Of a DNA stretch of 64,000 nucleotides, positions 7,351 to 17,246 are shown in pieces. Made by a program: the position numbers and the translations under genes. A model generated the notes under the pieces. The model searched no databases, had not been told where the DNA came from, and saw only the letters and a list, made by a program, of their open reading frames with translations. How positions within the stretch are numbered: the first letter of the stretch is position 1; every line of letters starts with the position of its first letter. The DNA comes from CAKZQX01 sp034436755 (GTDB lineage: Bacteria; Chloroflexota; Chloroflexia; Chloroflexales; Chloroflexaceae). The stretch spans positions 1-64,000 of the forward strand of contig DAOTVB010000232.1 in NCBI GenBank assembly GCA_034436755.1, written 5' to 3'.

Positions 7351-8946
7351 ATGATCGCTGCGTCACCATTAAAGTACAGAACTGCCGTACAGAGTCTGCT
7401 GCGCTCGCGGCCCCGGCTGCTATTCTGGGCCGGCTTGCTGACAATTGTGCTGTTTGGACTGGCGCTGGCCGGGGTCAGCGCCGGCCGCAGTCTGCGGATT
7501 GATGAACCGCTGACCGCGAATATGATGGCTGAACCGCTCTTCCAGATGCTGGCAGAGCGTATCCGCACCAGTATTCGGCCGGTCTACTTTATGCTGGCGC
7601 GCCTCTGGACCGGGCTGTTCGGCGAGTCGGAGATTGCGCTGCGTAGCATTTCGATGCTGTTTTTTGGCCTGACGATTGTGACGGTCGGGGTTACGGCCAG
7701 GCGGATTGCCGGGATGCCGGCCGGCTTGATCGCCGCGCTGCTGGTGGCAACCAGCACGGGTATGGGGCTGATACAGGCGGCCACGGCGCGGCCGTATGCG
7801 CTGCTTGGCCTGGAAGCCGCCCTGGCAGTTCTGCTCTGGGTGCAACTTGTGCCTTTGCCCCTCCTCACTGGCGAGTCGCACTCGCGCGCGCGCCCGCTCT
7901 GGCAGACTGCCGGCCTGGTTGCGCTGCTGATTCTCCTGAATATTGTGGGGTTACTCACCCATACCATCTTTGCCTTCTTCGTGGCGGCCTACATTGGGGT
8001 GACGATCCTGGTGTCGTGGCGCTGGTTTGTGCTGCTCAGCGTGGGCGGCGCTGTCTCGCTTGGCACGTTCTTGCTGCTGCGGGGGCCGATTCTGTTTGGG
8101 GTGATGGAGGGCCCCTCTCTGGACTGGATGCCGGTACCCGACCTGGGCGATCTCAAAACGGCGTTTGATAGCCTGTGGGGTACCCGCAAAACATTGATCG
8201 TTCTGGCCTATGCCGCCGGGCTGGTTCTCGTGCGCTTCCGGCAGAGCCTGGGAGTGCTCTGGAGTCGGGCATTTCTGACCAGCGCGGGAATACTGGTGTT
8301 GACCAGTCTGGTGCCGTTTGTCTTCTCGCAGTACAAGGTTGTCTTTAACCCGGAACGCATCCCGATCATGTTTTTGCCACCGGCGGCGCTGGCGCTGGCG
8401 ATCTTCCTTGGGCGCGTGGGCTGGCGTCCGCTGACGCTGCTGGTGATGGCACTGGTGGCGTTGGGCTCGGTCAATACTGCCGTCCGCACCTACGGCGAAG
8501 TAACCCAGCCGGCGGCTCGTGAGAGCGTGCAGTATGTGGTGGAGCAGGCGCAGTGTGGCGATACGCTGGTACTGGGCGGGCTCTCCTACGCGGAAGTGAC
8601 CTACTACCTGCGGCGGTTCGATGCTCCCGGCTGTCTCCAGATCGAGACATTTCCGCAGGATACGGCAAGCCATCCGGGATGGATGGATGTCGTGGGGCTG
8701 CTTGACCGGCGGGATGACTTGGTGACCGAGGCTCAATCAACCGTTGCCCGCCTGGCTGACCAGCCGGAGGGGCAGGTCTGGCTCTTCTACAATAGCGCTG
8801 ATGGCCCGGTGACAACGACCTATGGCGCAGAAGTCACCGAAGTATTCAAGGCCGAGATCGATCAGGCGCTGGCGCTGGAGCAGGAACTGAATTTCCGTGG
8901 GTCATATTTTAATCATATTCTGGTCTACACACCGCGCACAAGGTAA
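7351..8946 (+). CDS. GT-C membrane glycosyltransferase (GT39/ArnT-like)
   Basis: A 531-residue integral membrane protein. A first membrane segment lies at about 22-43, followed by an extracytoplasmic loop with SLRIDEPLTANMM, where the acidic pair typical of GT-C catalytic loops appears as DE. Roughly ten further hydrophobic segments run to about residue 380. A soluble C-terminal domain follows (about 390-531). Family members transfer sugars from polyprenyl-phosphate donors on the outer face of the membrane. The donor and acceptor cannot be told. The start follows GAGAGGAGCGTCT. It is the first gene of a unit with the next GT-C, a ligase-like protein and a beta-propeller protein. Confidence 0.75.
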   Translation: MIAASPLKYRTAVQSLLRSRPRLLFWAGLLTIVLFGLALAGVSAGRSLRIDEPLTANMMAEPLFQMLAERIRTSIRPVYFMLARLWTGLFGESEIALRSISMLFFGLTIVTVGVTARRIAGMPAGLIAALLVATSTGMGLIQAATARPYALLGLEAALAVLLWVQLVPLPLLTGESHSRARPLWQTAGLVALLILLNIVGLLTHTIFAFFVAAYIGVTILVSWRWFVLLSVGGAVSLGTFLLLRGPILFGVMEGPSLDWMPVPDLGDLKTAFDSLWGTRKTLIVLAYAAGLVLVRFRQSLGVLWSRAFLTSAGILVLTSLVPFVFSQYKVVFNPERIPIMFLPPAALALAIFLGRVGWRPLTLLVMALVALGSVNTAVRTYGEVTQPAARESVQYVVEQAQCGDTLVLGGLSYAEVTYYLRRFDAPGCLQIETFPQDTASHPGWMDVVGLLDRRDDLVTEAQSTVARLADQPEGQVWLFYNSADGPVTTTYGAEVTEVFKAEIDQALALEQELNFRGSYFNHILVYTPRTR

Positions 8947-8962
8947 ATATCGAGGCAGGAAG

Positions 8963-10534
8963 ATGCAATCATCACGAAAAATTTCGGTGACAACCGCGCC
9001 GGTTCGCCCGAACCTGGCCTTTGTAGCGCACCATTCCACCCTGGTGAAGTGGAGTCTGGTAAGTCTGGGCCTGCTGCTGTTCCTGGGACTGATGCTCTTT
9101 CGGCAGCCGCTCTTTCCCGATCCCTGGTTTGATGAAGGGCTGAATGTCAGCACGGCGGCAACTCTGGCGCGCGCGGGTGTCTATGCACTTCCCAACAGCG
9201 ATGGACCGCGCATTATGGACCCGGCCATTCAGACGGGGCCGACGGTGCTGGTGCCGATTGCGCTAGTCTACCATTTCTTTGGCGTAGGCATTATGCCGGC
9301 ACGCCTGGTTATGGTTGCGTTTGCGCTGCTGGCGGTTGTGGCCTATGGTTTGCTGGCACGGCGGTTGGTGGGTAGCGCGGCGGCACTGCTGGCCCTGTTT
9401 TTTCTGCTGGTCGGTAGCCGGCAGGAGTATGCCGGTTTTGTCACCGTGGGTCGCCAGGTGCTGGGGGAAGTTCCGGCGCTGGGCTACTATGCGCTGGGGA
9501 TGCTGATCTGGCTGCGCGTGGTGGAGCGGCCGGATCGGCGCTGGGCCGGGCTGGTGTTGAGCGGGCTGGCCTGGGGCATCGCCATGGTTACGAAGTCACA
9601 GATCCTGCTGATCTGGCCGGTCAGCCTGGGCCTGCTGATGCTGCTGGACCTGTTCTACTATCGCCGCGCGGGATTCCTGGCCTTTTTTATCCCCGGTGTG
9701 GTGATGGTGGGATGTGTGGCAGCCTGGTATGCCGCGCAGTATGCTATGGCCGGGCCGGAGCGCTGGCAGGAGAACTCGGCAGTGCTACAGGAGGGGTTTG
9801 CGCTACATATCGTCAGCCTCAACCCGATCCACTGGCGTAACGCGGCGAGTGTCGTCTGGCAGACCGGCTGGTGGCTCTGGGGAGTGCCGGGGATCATCTG
9901 GGGACTCTGGCAGGCCCGGCAACGCACCCGTGACGGCTTCCAACACGCAGTCGGGCTGGCGCTGCCGGTGATCGGCACCTTCTGGTTTGTTGTGCTCTCG
10001 GTGGGTTGGGGCCGCTACGCCTTCTACCCGATTGTGCTCTCCTCGATCTGGACGGCGGGGCTGCTCGTGGACCTGTGGCGCGGGCGGATCAGCTTTGCCA
10101 ACCTGCCCGGGCGGCGAGTGCTGGTCGGTGGCATGGTTGCGCTCTACCTGGTTGCCAATGGCGGGCTGCTGGCGCGTAACCTGATTGCGCCGGTCGATAC
10201 CGGCTACCTGGCAATGCAGCGCTATCTCCGCACGGAGGTGCCGGCCGACGCGGTGATCGAGTCCTGGGCCTGGGAGATGCTTGCTGTGCCGCAGCCGATC
10301 CATCACCCCCCAACCGATGTGACAAATATTATCACCGAGTATATGTGGAGCCGGCGCGCAGAACCACCCGCAGATCTCTATGATGTGCGCCAGGGCAACC
10401 CGCAGTATATTTTGCAGAATAGCTTCAGTATGTGGACCGAGATCTACCATGAGATTCTGACCGATGAGAGCCAGGCGGAACTGGTGGTTTCATTCGGGAA
10501 CTATGCGCTGTATGCATTAGCACCGGAGCAGTAG
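8963..10534 (+). CDS. GT-C membrane glycosyltransferase (GT39-like)
   Basis: A 523-residue multi-spanning protein. ATG 8963 is preferred over an in-frame start at 8897 because it follows GAGGCAGGAAG and avoids a 50-bp overlap. A first membrane segment near residues 28-48 leads into a loop with PLFPDPWFDEGLNVS, which carries the GT-C acidic pair. About ten membrane segments follow, then a C-terminal soluble part with YMWSRRAEPPADLYD. It is paralogous in architecture to the preceding gene. A role in lipid-linked sugar transfer outside the membrane is inferred from family and context. Confidence 0.75.
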   Translation: MQSSRKISVTTAPVRPNLAFVAHHSTLVKWSLVSLGLLLFLGLMLFRQPLFPDPWFDEGLNVSTAATLARAGVYALPNSDGPRIMDPAIQTGPTVLVPIALVYHFFGVGIMPARLVMVAFALLAVVAYGLLARRLVGSAAALLALFFLLVGSRQEYAGFVTVGRQVLGEVPALGYYALGMLIWLRVVERPDRRWAGLVLSGLAWGIAMVTKSQILLIWPVSLGLLMLLDLFYYRRAGFLAFFIPGVVMVGCVAAWYAAQYAMAGPERWQENSAVLQEGFALHIVSLNPIHWRNAASVVWQTGWWLWGVPGIIWGLWQARQRTRDGFQHAVGLALPVIGTFWFVVLSVGWGRYAFYPIVLSSIWTAGLLVDLWRGRISFANLPGRRVLVGGMVALYLVANGGLLARNLIAPVDTGYLAMQRYLRTEVPADAVIESWAWEMLAVPQPIHHPPTDVTNIITEYMWSRRAEPPADLYDVRQGNPQYILQNSFSMWTEIYHEILTDESQAELVVSFGNYALYALAPEQ

Positions 10535-10584
10535 CAGGTCGGCAAGGTGAACAAACCATTATATTCGGTGGAGATTGAGAGATT

Positions 10585-12021
10585 ATGCAGACGAATCTGA
10601 TCCAACGCTATCTGCCACGGCGACTCCTGCTGCACTGGCTGCTGCCGATAGCCATGGTGTTGGGGGTGCTGGCCTACAGCTTCGTCGTCGGCATGCAGGC
10701 GCGTGATCCCCAGAGTATGAAGACGATTCTGCTGCTGGGACTACCGGCGGGTGGGCTGGCGCTAATGTTCTTCGCCGGATACCGCCGCTTTCAATTTGCC
10801 CTGGTGATCCTGCCGATTGTTATGCTGGCAATGCCCTACACGTTGCCGACGGGGGCCGGTCCGGAACTGCCGGTGAGTTTTGTCCTGGTGTTGGGGATGA
10901 CTACGATCTGGTGTGCCTCGATGTACCTGCGCGGCTGGCGGTTGGAACCTTCACCGCTCAACCGACCGCTGCTGGTTTTTGGGGCGATCTGTTGCCTCTC
11001 GCTGCCCTGGAGTATTATCTGGCGTGATCCAATCCTCATTGATCATTGGGATGGACAGTTTATTATTGTGCAGGTGCTGGCACTGCTTATCTGTCTGCTG
11101 TCGATCAGTGCCACGCTGTTGATTGGCAATTTTCTGCAGACCACCCGGCAACTAAAATATCTGACGGGTCTCTTTTTGCTCATCCTGACGCTTATGTCGT
11201 TGACCCGGATCTATGATCTCCCACTTAAACAGTTTTTGACGATCAAGGGGTTGTGGGGCACCTGGCTGGTGGCGCTGACCTATGGTCTGGCAATTGCCCA
11301 CCCAGGGCTGCGCTGGTGGTGGCGGGTGGGGTTGCTGGGCATCCTGGGCATAACGCTGGAGCTGATTGTGATCAAAGACTCGCTCTGGGTTTCGGGCTGG
11401 ATGCCGGCCGTCGTTGCCATTTTTACCATAACCTGGCTCCACTCGCGGCGGATGTTCTTTGTGTTCTTGATCGTGGGCGCACTATTGTACCAGACGCCGC
11501 CGGTGATTACCTTCCTCTCGGACGTACGGCAGGATAATGCGGCCGAAGGCAGTACCACCGGGCGCTTGAAGCTGTGGCGGACCAATATCAACCTGGTGCA
11601 GGATCACTGGGTTCTCGGTACTGGTCCCGCCGGGTATGCTTACTACTACATGACCTACAATCGGGATAATGCCGCATCAACCCACAATAACTACTTTGAT
11701 ATTGCTGCGCAGTTTGGTGTGATCGGGCTGCTGGTATGGTTCTGGATTGTGATCGCCGCGTTGCGTGAGGGCGTCTACCTGATACAGCGGGCGCCACCGG
11801 GCTTTCTGCGGACGCTGGCCGTGATTGCCACCGGCGGCTGGATGAGCGCAACCGCGTCAATGTTCTTCGGTGACTGGGTGTTGCCCTTTTACTACAATGT
11901 CACCATTCGCGGGTTCGGGTTTACGGTTATGAGCTGGGTGTTCCTGGGCACGCTGATCAGCATCAGACATCTGCTGCATGCGCAGGCCGAGGAATGTGTG
12001 CAATGTGAGGTGCGGACGTGA
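10585..12021 (+). CDS. O-antigen ligase/polymerase-like membrane protein (Wzy/WaaL family)
   Basis: A 478-residue protein with about eleven membrane segments and a large late external loop containing GPAGYAYYYMTYN and STHNNYFDIAAQFGVIGLL, the HNNY region characteristic of the O-antigen ligase/polymerase (PF04932) family. Such proteins join polyprenol-linked polymers to an acceptor or to each other. Without an outer membrane LPS system in view, the acceptor here is unknown. The start follows GGAGATTGAGAGATT. The stop overlaps the GTG start of the next gene by four bases, indicating translational coupling. Confidence 0.78.
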   Translation: MQTNLIQRYLPRRLLLHWLLPIAMVLGVLAYSFVVGMQARDPQSMKTILLLGLPAGGLALMFFAGYRRFQFALVILPIVMLAMPYTLPTGAGPELPVSFVLVLGMTTIWCASMYLRGWRLEPSPLNRPLLVFGAICCLSLPWSIIWRDPILIDHWDGQFIIVQVLALLICLLSISATLLIGNFLQTTRQLKYLTGLFLLILTLMSLTRIYDLPLKQFLTIKGLWGTWLVALTYGLAIAHPGLRWWWRVGLLGILGITLELIVIKDSLWVSGWMPAVVAIFTITWLHSRRMFFVFLIVGALLYQTPPVITFLSDVRQDNAAEGSTTGRLKLWRTNINLVQDHWVLGTGPAGYAYYYMTYNRDNAASTHNNYFDIAAQFGVIGLLVWFWIVIAALREGVYLIQRAPPGFLRTLAVIATGGWMSATASMFFGDWVLPFYYNVTIRGFGFTVMSWVFLGTLISIRHLLHAQAEECVQCEVRT

Positions 12022-13652
12022 GCAAGCGCTATCTACCAATCCTGCTGCTGCTGTTCCTGGTGGTGGGGAGTGTGCCGATTTCCCTGCCGGTCAGAGCCCA
12101 GACGAACGGCTGGTCAGCGCCGATTGAACTTGGTGGCGGCTGGTTTCCCGATCTGGCAACTGGACCGGATGGCAGCGTGCATGTGATCTGGCACGCCGGG
12201 CGTTCCTGGCCGATTGAATCGCGGGGCGATCTGGCCGGCACAGGGCCGGACAGTGCAGCGCCGGACAATGCAGCGCCGGACAATGCAGCGCCGGCCGGCG
12301 CAGGTGAAGATGCGGTACCCTTGCAGGATCGGCGTGACGCACTCATCTATCGTGACTTCCGCGATGGGGGCTGGTCGCCCGAAAATGAACTCTTTACGGC
12401 GGGTTTTGGCGTCTCGGGTCTGACGGTGCGGAACAGCATTGTCATGGGGCGCGATGGTCGCCTACATATTCTGTTTCGCAATGGGTTTGGGATTGACTAT
12501 TTCCATGCTCCGTGGGAACGGGCCTGGTCAGCCGCAGCCTGGAGCCCATCCTACACTATGAGCACCGGGTCGGCCTACTACAATGCCATGACGGTGGATA
12601 GCAGCGGCCGGCTGCATGCGCTCTACACTCAGACGATTGTAGACGATCCCACCGCTCCACGCCAGGTCTGTCCTGACTGTGCGCAACTCTTTTATCGTCA
12701 CTCAGGTGATGTGGAGAAGGTCTGGTCCTGGCCGATTAATCTCTCGCGGGACTTCGAGGGCGCCAACCGACCGCAGATCAAAATTGATCAACGGGATCGG
12801 GTGCATGTGGTCTGGGATGAAGGCTTTGACTGGTATGCAGGTGAAGGTGAGCCGCTCTTTGGCGTTTACCGGCGCTCGGATGACGGCGGGCAGACCTGGA
12901 ATGCGCCGGTGCCGGTCGGGGTTGCCGAAGAGGGCGTGTTGCAAACCACGCTGGCACTCACCGCCGAGGGCAATCCGTTTCTGGTGTATCGCGGAGCTAA
13001 TAGCCGGCAGCTCTACTACCAGTTTGCCATCGACGATGTCAACTGGAGTGTGCCCGGTACAATTCCGGGCGTGGTAGCCCGCGAGTATGAGTTTGATAAC
13101 CAGCTTGATGTTTACAGCATGGTGACGGACAGCGCGGGAGTTATTCATCTACTGATGGGCGGCTATCTGGAAGGTGATTTAGATGATAATCTGGGGCTGT
13201 TTCACCTGACCTGGAATGGCACAACCTGGTCGGCACCGGAGGTGGTCTTCAGCAATGAACGCAAACCGGAGTGGCCCCGCCTGGCACTAACAAACGGCAA
13301 TCAACTCCACGCAGTCTGGTTTTCGCGGATTGATATCTTCTCGACTGAGGATACACGCGTTCACTACAGTAGTCGGGCGCTCAACACTGCGGCGGTTGCG
13401 GCACCGGCATTCTTCACACCAACGCCGGAGAGCGTGCCGACGGCAACGGTACCGCCGGTTGTACCGACGCCCATGCCGACGATTGCACCCGCATTGTTGT
13501 CAGCCCCGATCCCCGAGAGCGAACCGGAGTGGGAAGGGCCAGGGTTAACCACCATCGGCATTGCCCTGACGCCCCTCGTCAGCATGCTGATGATCTATGG
13601 CGGTCTCACCTGGCACAAGCGCCGCCGCAAGGAAGAGCGACTGCGGCGGTAG
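12018..13652 (+). CDS. secreted, membrane-anchored sialidase-type beta-propeller protein
   Basis: A 544-residue protein starting with GTG overlapping the upstream stop. A signal peptide runs to about residue 27 (VGSVPISLPVRAQ). Seven blade-like motifs follow: VHVIWHAG, LHILFRNG, LHALYTQT, VHVVWDEG, PFLVYRGA, IHLLMGGY and LHAVWFSR. This spacing resembles BNR/sialidase-like propellers, although no sialidase active site can be shown. After blade one there is a small repeat (AAPDNAAPDNAAP, about residues 76-95). The C-terminus has a Pro/Thr-rich linker, one membrane helix (LTTIGIALTPLVSMLMIYGG) and the basic tail KRRRKEERLRR. It is likely displayed on the cell surface and may bind the glycan made by the operon. 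Confidence 0.68.
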   Translation: MSKRYLPILLLLFLVVGSVPISLPVRAQTNGWSAPIELGGGWFPDLATGPDGSVHVIWHAGRSWPIESRGDLAGTGPDSAAPDNAAPDNAAPAGAGEDAVPLQDRRDALIYRDFRDGGWSPENELFTAGFGVSGLTVRNSIVMGRDGRLHILFRNGFGIDYFHAPWERAWSAAAWSPSYTMSTGSAYYNAMTVDSSGRLHALYTQTIVDDPTAPRQVCPDCAQLFYRHSGDVEKVWSWPINLSRDFEGANRPQIKIDQRDRVHVVWDEGFDWYAGEGEPLFGVYRRSDDGGQTWNAPVPVGVAEEGVLQTTLALTAEGNPFLVYRGANSRQLYYQFAIDDVNWSVPGTIPGVVAREYEFDNQLDVYSMVTDSAGVIHLLMGGYLEGDLDDNLGLFHLTWNGTTWSAPEVVFSNERKPEWPRLALTNGNQLHAVWFSRIDIFSTEDTRVHYSSRALNTAAVAAPAFFTPTPESVPTATVPPVVPTPMPTIAPALLSAPIPESEPEWEGPGLTTIGIALTPLVSMLMIYGGLTWHKRRRKEERLRR

Positions 13653-14036
13653 GGCTGGGCGCGATCAACCTGATACCAGTTTGCCGTCAAACCAGCAATC
13701 AACGGGAACGGGCGCACTGGGCACACCGGCAGCCCGTTCCCGTGTATCATCTCTGCGTCTTCGGTGTTCTCTGTGGCGATGACAACAAATGAGTATGAAC
13801 TGATGCAGGTACAAGCGCGGCGTTGCTCTTCCGGGGAAATAACAACGCTGCTCTTGCTGTGCAATGGTCTGTTGATGAACAGAAATGCCGATACTGGCTT
13901 ACAAAGCTGTCAGATTTAATCTACCGAAATTTAACCCAATTTCAGTTGTTTCTGGTATCGTAACAATCACACCCTACGTATATCAATAGCACATCCGCGC
14001 CGGATTGTTGGGGATACGAGCGAAGGAAAGGCCTAC
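13653..14036. other. 384-bp intergenic region with MITE copy B
   Basis: It contains MITE family 1 copy B (13673-13796). The remaining 240 bp before the GT2 gene show no gene and no strong promoter. Confidence 0.6.
13673..13796 (+). repeat. MITE family 1, copy B
   Basis: A 124-bp element starting ATACCAGTTTGCCG and ending GATGACAACAAATGAGTAT, located 20 bp after the stop of the propeller gene. Its interior CCGTGTATCATCTCTGCGTC is the complement of copy A. Confidence 0.85.
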
Positions 14037-14954
14037 ATGACACTTCCATCGGTTGCGATTGTCGTTCTGAATTACAACGGGCGGACGGATACCCTGGCCT
14101 GCCTGCGCTCCCTGGAGCAGGTGCAGTATCCCAATATGCAGATCGTGGTGGTCGATAACGACTCCGCAGATGGCTCGGTTGCCACCTTTCGCGCCGCGTA
14201 TCCGGACCTGACGATTCTCCAGACCGGAGCAAACCTGGGATTTGCGGCGGGCAGTAATGTCGGTATTAGCTATGCGATGGAGCAGGGGGCCGCATATGTG
14301 CTGCTGCTGAACAATGATACCGAGGTCGCGCCCGACTTTCTGCAGCACCTGGTCACGGTCGCCGAAGCTGATCCAGCTATCGGCATTGTGGGGCCGACGA
14401 TTTACTACTACGACCATCCCGAAGTCGTCTGGTCGTCCGGGGGCATTATCGACTGGCAGCGGGGCAGCACACGCATGGCCGGCCTGAATGAAACGGATAC
14501 CGGGCAGTTCGGAAGCGCGCCGCGTCCGGTTGATTTTGTGACCGGCTGTGCGCTGCTTATTCGTCGCGCTGCCCTGGAACGGGCGGGTCTGCTCGATCCG
14601 CGCTTCTTTATGTATTACGAAGAGACCGAGTGGTGTGTGCGGGTAGCGCAGGCGGGTTTTCGGATTGTGCATGTGCCACAGGCCCACATCTGGCACAAGA
14701 TCTCGATTGTGCAACGGGCCGCCACACCGTTTGTTCACTACTACATGACACGCAACCGGCTGCTCTTTCTCCGCGCGGCGGGGATGGGCTGGCGCGCCTG
14801 GGTGCATACCCTGGTGCTGGAGTATGCGCGAACCCTGATCAGTTGGAGTGTGCGCCCCAAATGGCGCGCGCAGCGCACGCAACGCAATGTGATGCTGCGC
14901 GCCGTGCGCGACTATTTCGCCGGGCGGGTGGGATATGTCGCGTCGGGTAAGTAG
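14037..14954 (+). CDS. GT2 family glycosyltransferase (rhamnosyltransferase-like)
   Basis: A 305-residue cytoplasmic GT-A fold enzyme. The N-terminal nucleotide-sugar site shows VAIVVLNYNGRTDTLACLRS and VVVDNDSADGS, then NLGFAAGSNVGI. The metal-binding DXD equivalent is LLLNNDTEVAPDF. The acceptor-side signature FFMYYEETEWCVRVAQAGF is typical of WbbL-type rhamnosyltransferases, but the sugar is not proven. The start follows GAAGGAAAGGCCTAC. It opens a run of glycosyltransferases with short gaps. Confidence 0.85.
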   Translation: MTLPSVAIVVLNYNGRTDTLACLRSLEQVQYPNMQIVVVDNDSADGSVATFRAAYPDLTILQTGANLGFAAGSNVGISYAMEQGAAYVLLLNNDTEVAPDFLQHLVTVAEADPAIGIVGPTIYYYDHPEVVWSSGGIIDWQRGSTRMAGLNETDTGQFGSAPRPVDFVTGCALLIRRAALERAGLLDPRFFMYYEETEWCVRVAQAGFRIVHVPQAHIWHKISIVQRAATPFVHYYMTRNRLLFLRAAGMGWRAWVHTLVLEYARTLISWSVRPKWRAQRTQRNVMLRAVRDYFAGRVGYVASGK

Positions 14955-14999
14955 CGGGCGACTCTCCCGAATGCAGATGTAGTGAGGTACAACGCGACT

Positions 15000-16238
15000 A
15001 TGCGAATTCTCTTTCTGTCACGCTGGTTTCCCTATCCGGCCAACAATGGCGCGAAGATCCGCATCTTCAACCTGCTCCGGCATCTTGCGGCCCGGCATGA
15101 ACTGGTGTTGCTCTCGTTTGCGTCCGAGGCGGTGACGGCGGCAGACCTGGCGGTGCTGCGGCAGTATTGCCGGCAGGTCGCCGTTGCCCCCTATCGTCCG
15201 TTCCAGCCCAACCGCCTTCAGGCGCTGGCGGGCTTCTTCGCAGCGAAGCCGCGGTCGGTGATCGATACCTACAGCCAGGAACTGCATGCCCTGGTTGAGC
15301 AGACCTGCCGGGAGCAGCCGTTTGACCTGGTTATTGCCTCGCAAATTGATATGGTGCCCTATGCGCAACTGGTTCCCGATGCGCGCAAAATCTTTGAAGA
15401 GATTGAGGTAACGGTTTTTTATGACCGCTTTGTCAGACAGCAGCCGTTGCCCCAAAAATTGCGGAGCGGGTTGACCTGGTGGAAACTCTCACGCTACGTT
15501 GCCGGACTGCTGCGCGCATTCGACGGTTGCACAGTGGTGTCAGCCCAGGAGCAGGCCCGGGTCCGCCAGATAGTGCCGGACTATGCCAACATCCAGGTTG
15601 TGCCGAACGGGGTGGATGTTGCGCACTATGCGCAGGATTTTGGGCCGCCCGCACCGGATACGCTGATTTACTCCGGCGCGCTGACCTATGGGCCGAACTT
15701 CGATGCCATGCAGTTCTTCCTGGGGGAGATCTTCCCGCTGATCCAGGCGCAACGTCCGGCGGTCAAACTCGCCATCACCGGCAAGCTGGATGGCGTGCCG
15801 ATTGAGCGCCTGCCGGAACGCCGGAATGTCACGTTTACGGGCTACCTGGACGATATTCGCCCGACGCTGGCGCACAGTTGGGTAAATATTGTCCCGCTGC
15901 GCCAGGGCGGTGGCACCCGGCTCAAGATCCTGGAGGCGCTGGCCGCCGGGACGCCGGTTGTCGCCACGGCAAAGGGGGCTGAGGGGCTGGATCTGCTACC
16001 GGAGCAGGAGATCTTGCAGGCCGACACGCCGGCCGCGTTTGCGGCAACTGTGCTCCGCCTGCTGGACGATGCCGACCTGCGCGCGCGCCTGAGCCGGCAG
16101 GGTCGCCAGGCTGTTGCCGCCCGCTACGACTGGAGCCGCATTGGACAGCAGTTTAATGAGTTTATCGAAGCTGTAGCTGCACCGACCAGAACCAGACCAG
16201 CCGTGCGCCACCCGGATATGAGCGCCGAACGCGCCTGA
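15000..16238 (+). CDS. GT4 family glycosyltransferase
   Basis: A 412-residue GT-B fold enzyme. ATG 15000 (MRILFLSRWFPYP) is preferred to a GTG at 14982 because GAGGT lies about ten bases upstream. N-terminal acceptor domain: FPYPANNGAKIRIFNLLRH. C-terminal donor domain: YSGALTYGPN, then the GGGTRLKILEALAAGTPVV segment carrying the EX7E-like donor-binding region and KGAEGL. It is a retaining transferase acting on the cytoplasmic side in glycan assembly; the substrate is unknown. Confidence 0.85.
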   Translation: MRILFLSRWFPYPANNGAKIRIFNLLRHLAARHELVLLSFASEAVTAADLAVLRQYCRQVAVAPYRPFQPNRLQALAGFFAAKPRSVIDTYSQELHALVEQTCREQPFDLVIASQIDMVPYAQLVPDARKIFEEIEVTVFYDRFVRQQPLPQKLRSGLTWWKLSRYVAGLLRAFDGCTVVSAQEQARVRQIVPDYANIQVVPNGVDVAHYAQDFGPPAPDTLIYSGALTYGPNFDAMQFFLGEIFPLIQAQRPAVKLAITGKLDGVPIERLPERRNVTFTGYLDDIRPTLAHSWVNIVPLRQGGGTRLKILEALAAGTPVVATAKGAEGLDLLPEQEILQADTPAAFAATVLRLLDDADLRARLSRQGRQAVAARYDWSRIGQQFNEFIEAVAAPTRTRPAVRHPDMSAERA

Positions 16239-16289
16239 TGCCGGCAGATACGCCGCCACGCGAGAGAGTAATCCAGGAGCATAAGCCGT

Positions 16290-17213
16290 ATGCCTGACGT
16301 ATCAATTATTATTGTAAATTGGAACACGCGCCAGTTACTTGCCGACTGTATTAATGATGTCAAGCAGTACACCCACGATCTGACGTATGAAATTATTGTC
16401 GTGGATAATGCCTCGAGCGACGGCAGTCAGAAGATGGTGCGCAGCACCTTTCCCGATGTGCATCTGATTGCCAACACCGAGAATGTCGGTTTTGCCCGCG
16501 CTAACAACCAGGCGATCCGCTGTAGCCGTGGGCGGTATGTGCTGCTGTTAAACAGCGACGCTTTTGTGCGCGATCAGACCATTGCGCAGACGGTTGCTTT
16601 TATGGACGCGCATCCCGACGCGGGCATGGTCGGCTGCAAGCTGCGCTATGCCGATGGTCGGCTGCAACCATCCTGTACCACCTTTCCGACCCTCTTCACC
16701 GAACTGCTGATTGCCACCCAGTTAGAGCGGCTCTTCCCGAAAAGCCGTCTTTTTGGCGCGTATCGCATGACCTACTGGGATTTTAATGATATCCGCGAAG
16801 TCGATGTCATTATGGGCGCATATATGCTGGTCCGCGCTACGGCGATTGAACAGCTTGGTATGCTGGACGAGAGCTATTTTATGTATTCGGAAGAGGTGGA
16901 CTGGTGCTACCGTTTTAAACAAAACGGCTGGAAAGTCTATTTTTATCCGTATGTTGAAGCCATTCATCTCTGGGGCGGCAGTAGTAAACCGGTGCGGGTG
17001 GAGATGTTAATCCAGCTCTATCTGAGCCGCGTGGTTTTTTTTCGCAGATATTATGGTAGAACCTCGGCCAATCTGCTCAAGCTTATTGTTGGTTTGAGCT
17101 GTTTACTGCGTATTGGGCCCGGATTCTGGTACTATCTGCTTACGGCGAATGCCCAACAACGCCAGAAACATTATGCTTTCTGGAAATTACTGCGGGTCTT
17201 ACCGTCAATGTAG
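16290..17213 (+). CDS. GT2 family glycosyltransferase (rhamnosyltransferase-like)
   Basis: A 307-residue GT-A fold enzyme paralogous to the gene at 14037: VSIIIVNWNTRQLLADCI, VVDNASSDGS, NVGFARANNQAIR, LLLNSDAFVRDQ as the DXD region and YFMYSEEVDWCYRFKQNGW. A hydrophobic C-terminal stretch (LLKLIVGLSCLLRIGPGFWY) suggests membrane association. The start follows AGGAGCATAAGCCGT. Confidence 0.85.
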   Translation: MPDVSIIIVNWNTRQLLADCINDVKQYTHDLTYEIIVVDNASSDGSQKMVRSTFPDVHLIANTENVGFARANNQAIRCSRGRYVLLLNSDAFVRDQTIAQTVAFMDAHPDAGMVGCKLRYADGRLQPSCTTFPTLFTELLIATQLERLFPKSRLFGAYRMTYWDFNDIREVDVIMGAYMLVRATAIEQLGMLDESYFMYSEEVDWCYRFKQNGWKVYFYPYVEAIHLWGGSSKPVRVEMLIQLYLSRVVFFRRYYGRTSANLLKLIVGLSCLLRIGPGFWYYLLTANAQQRQKHYAFWKLLRVLPSM

Positions 17214-17246
17214 TTATCGTTTTTTTAATACCGGAGAACGCTGCTC

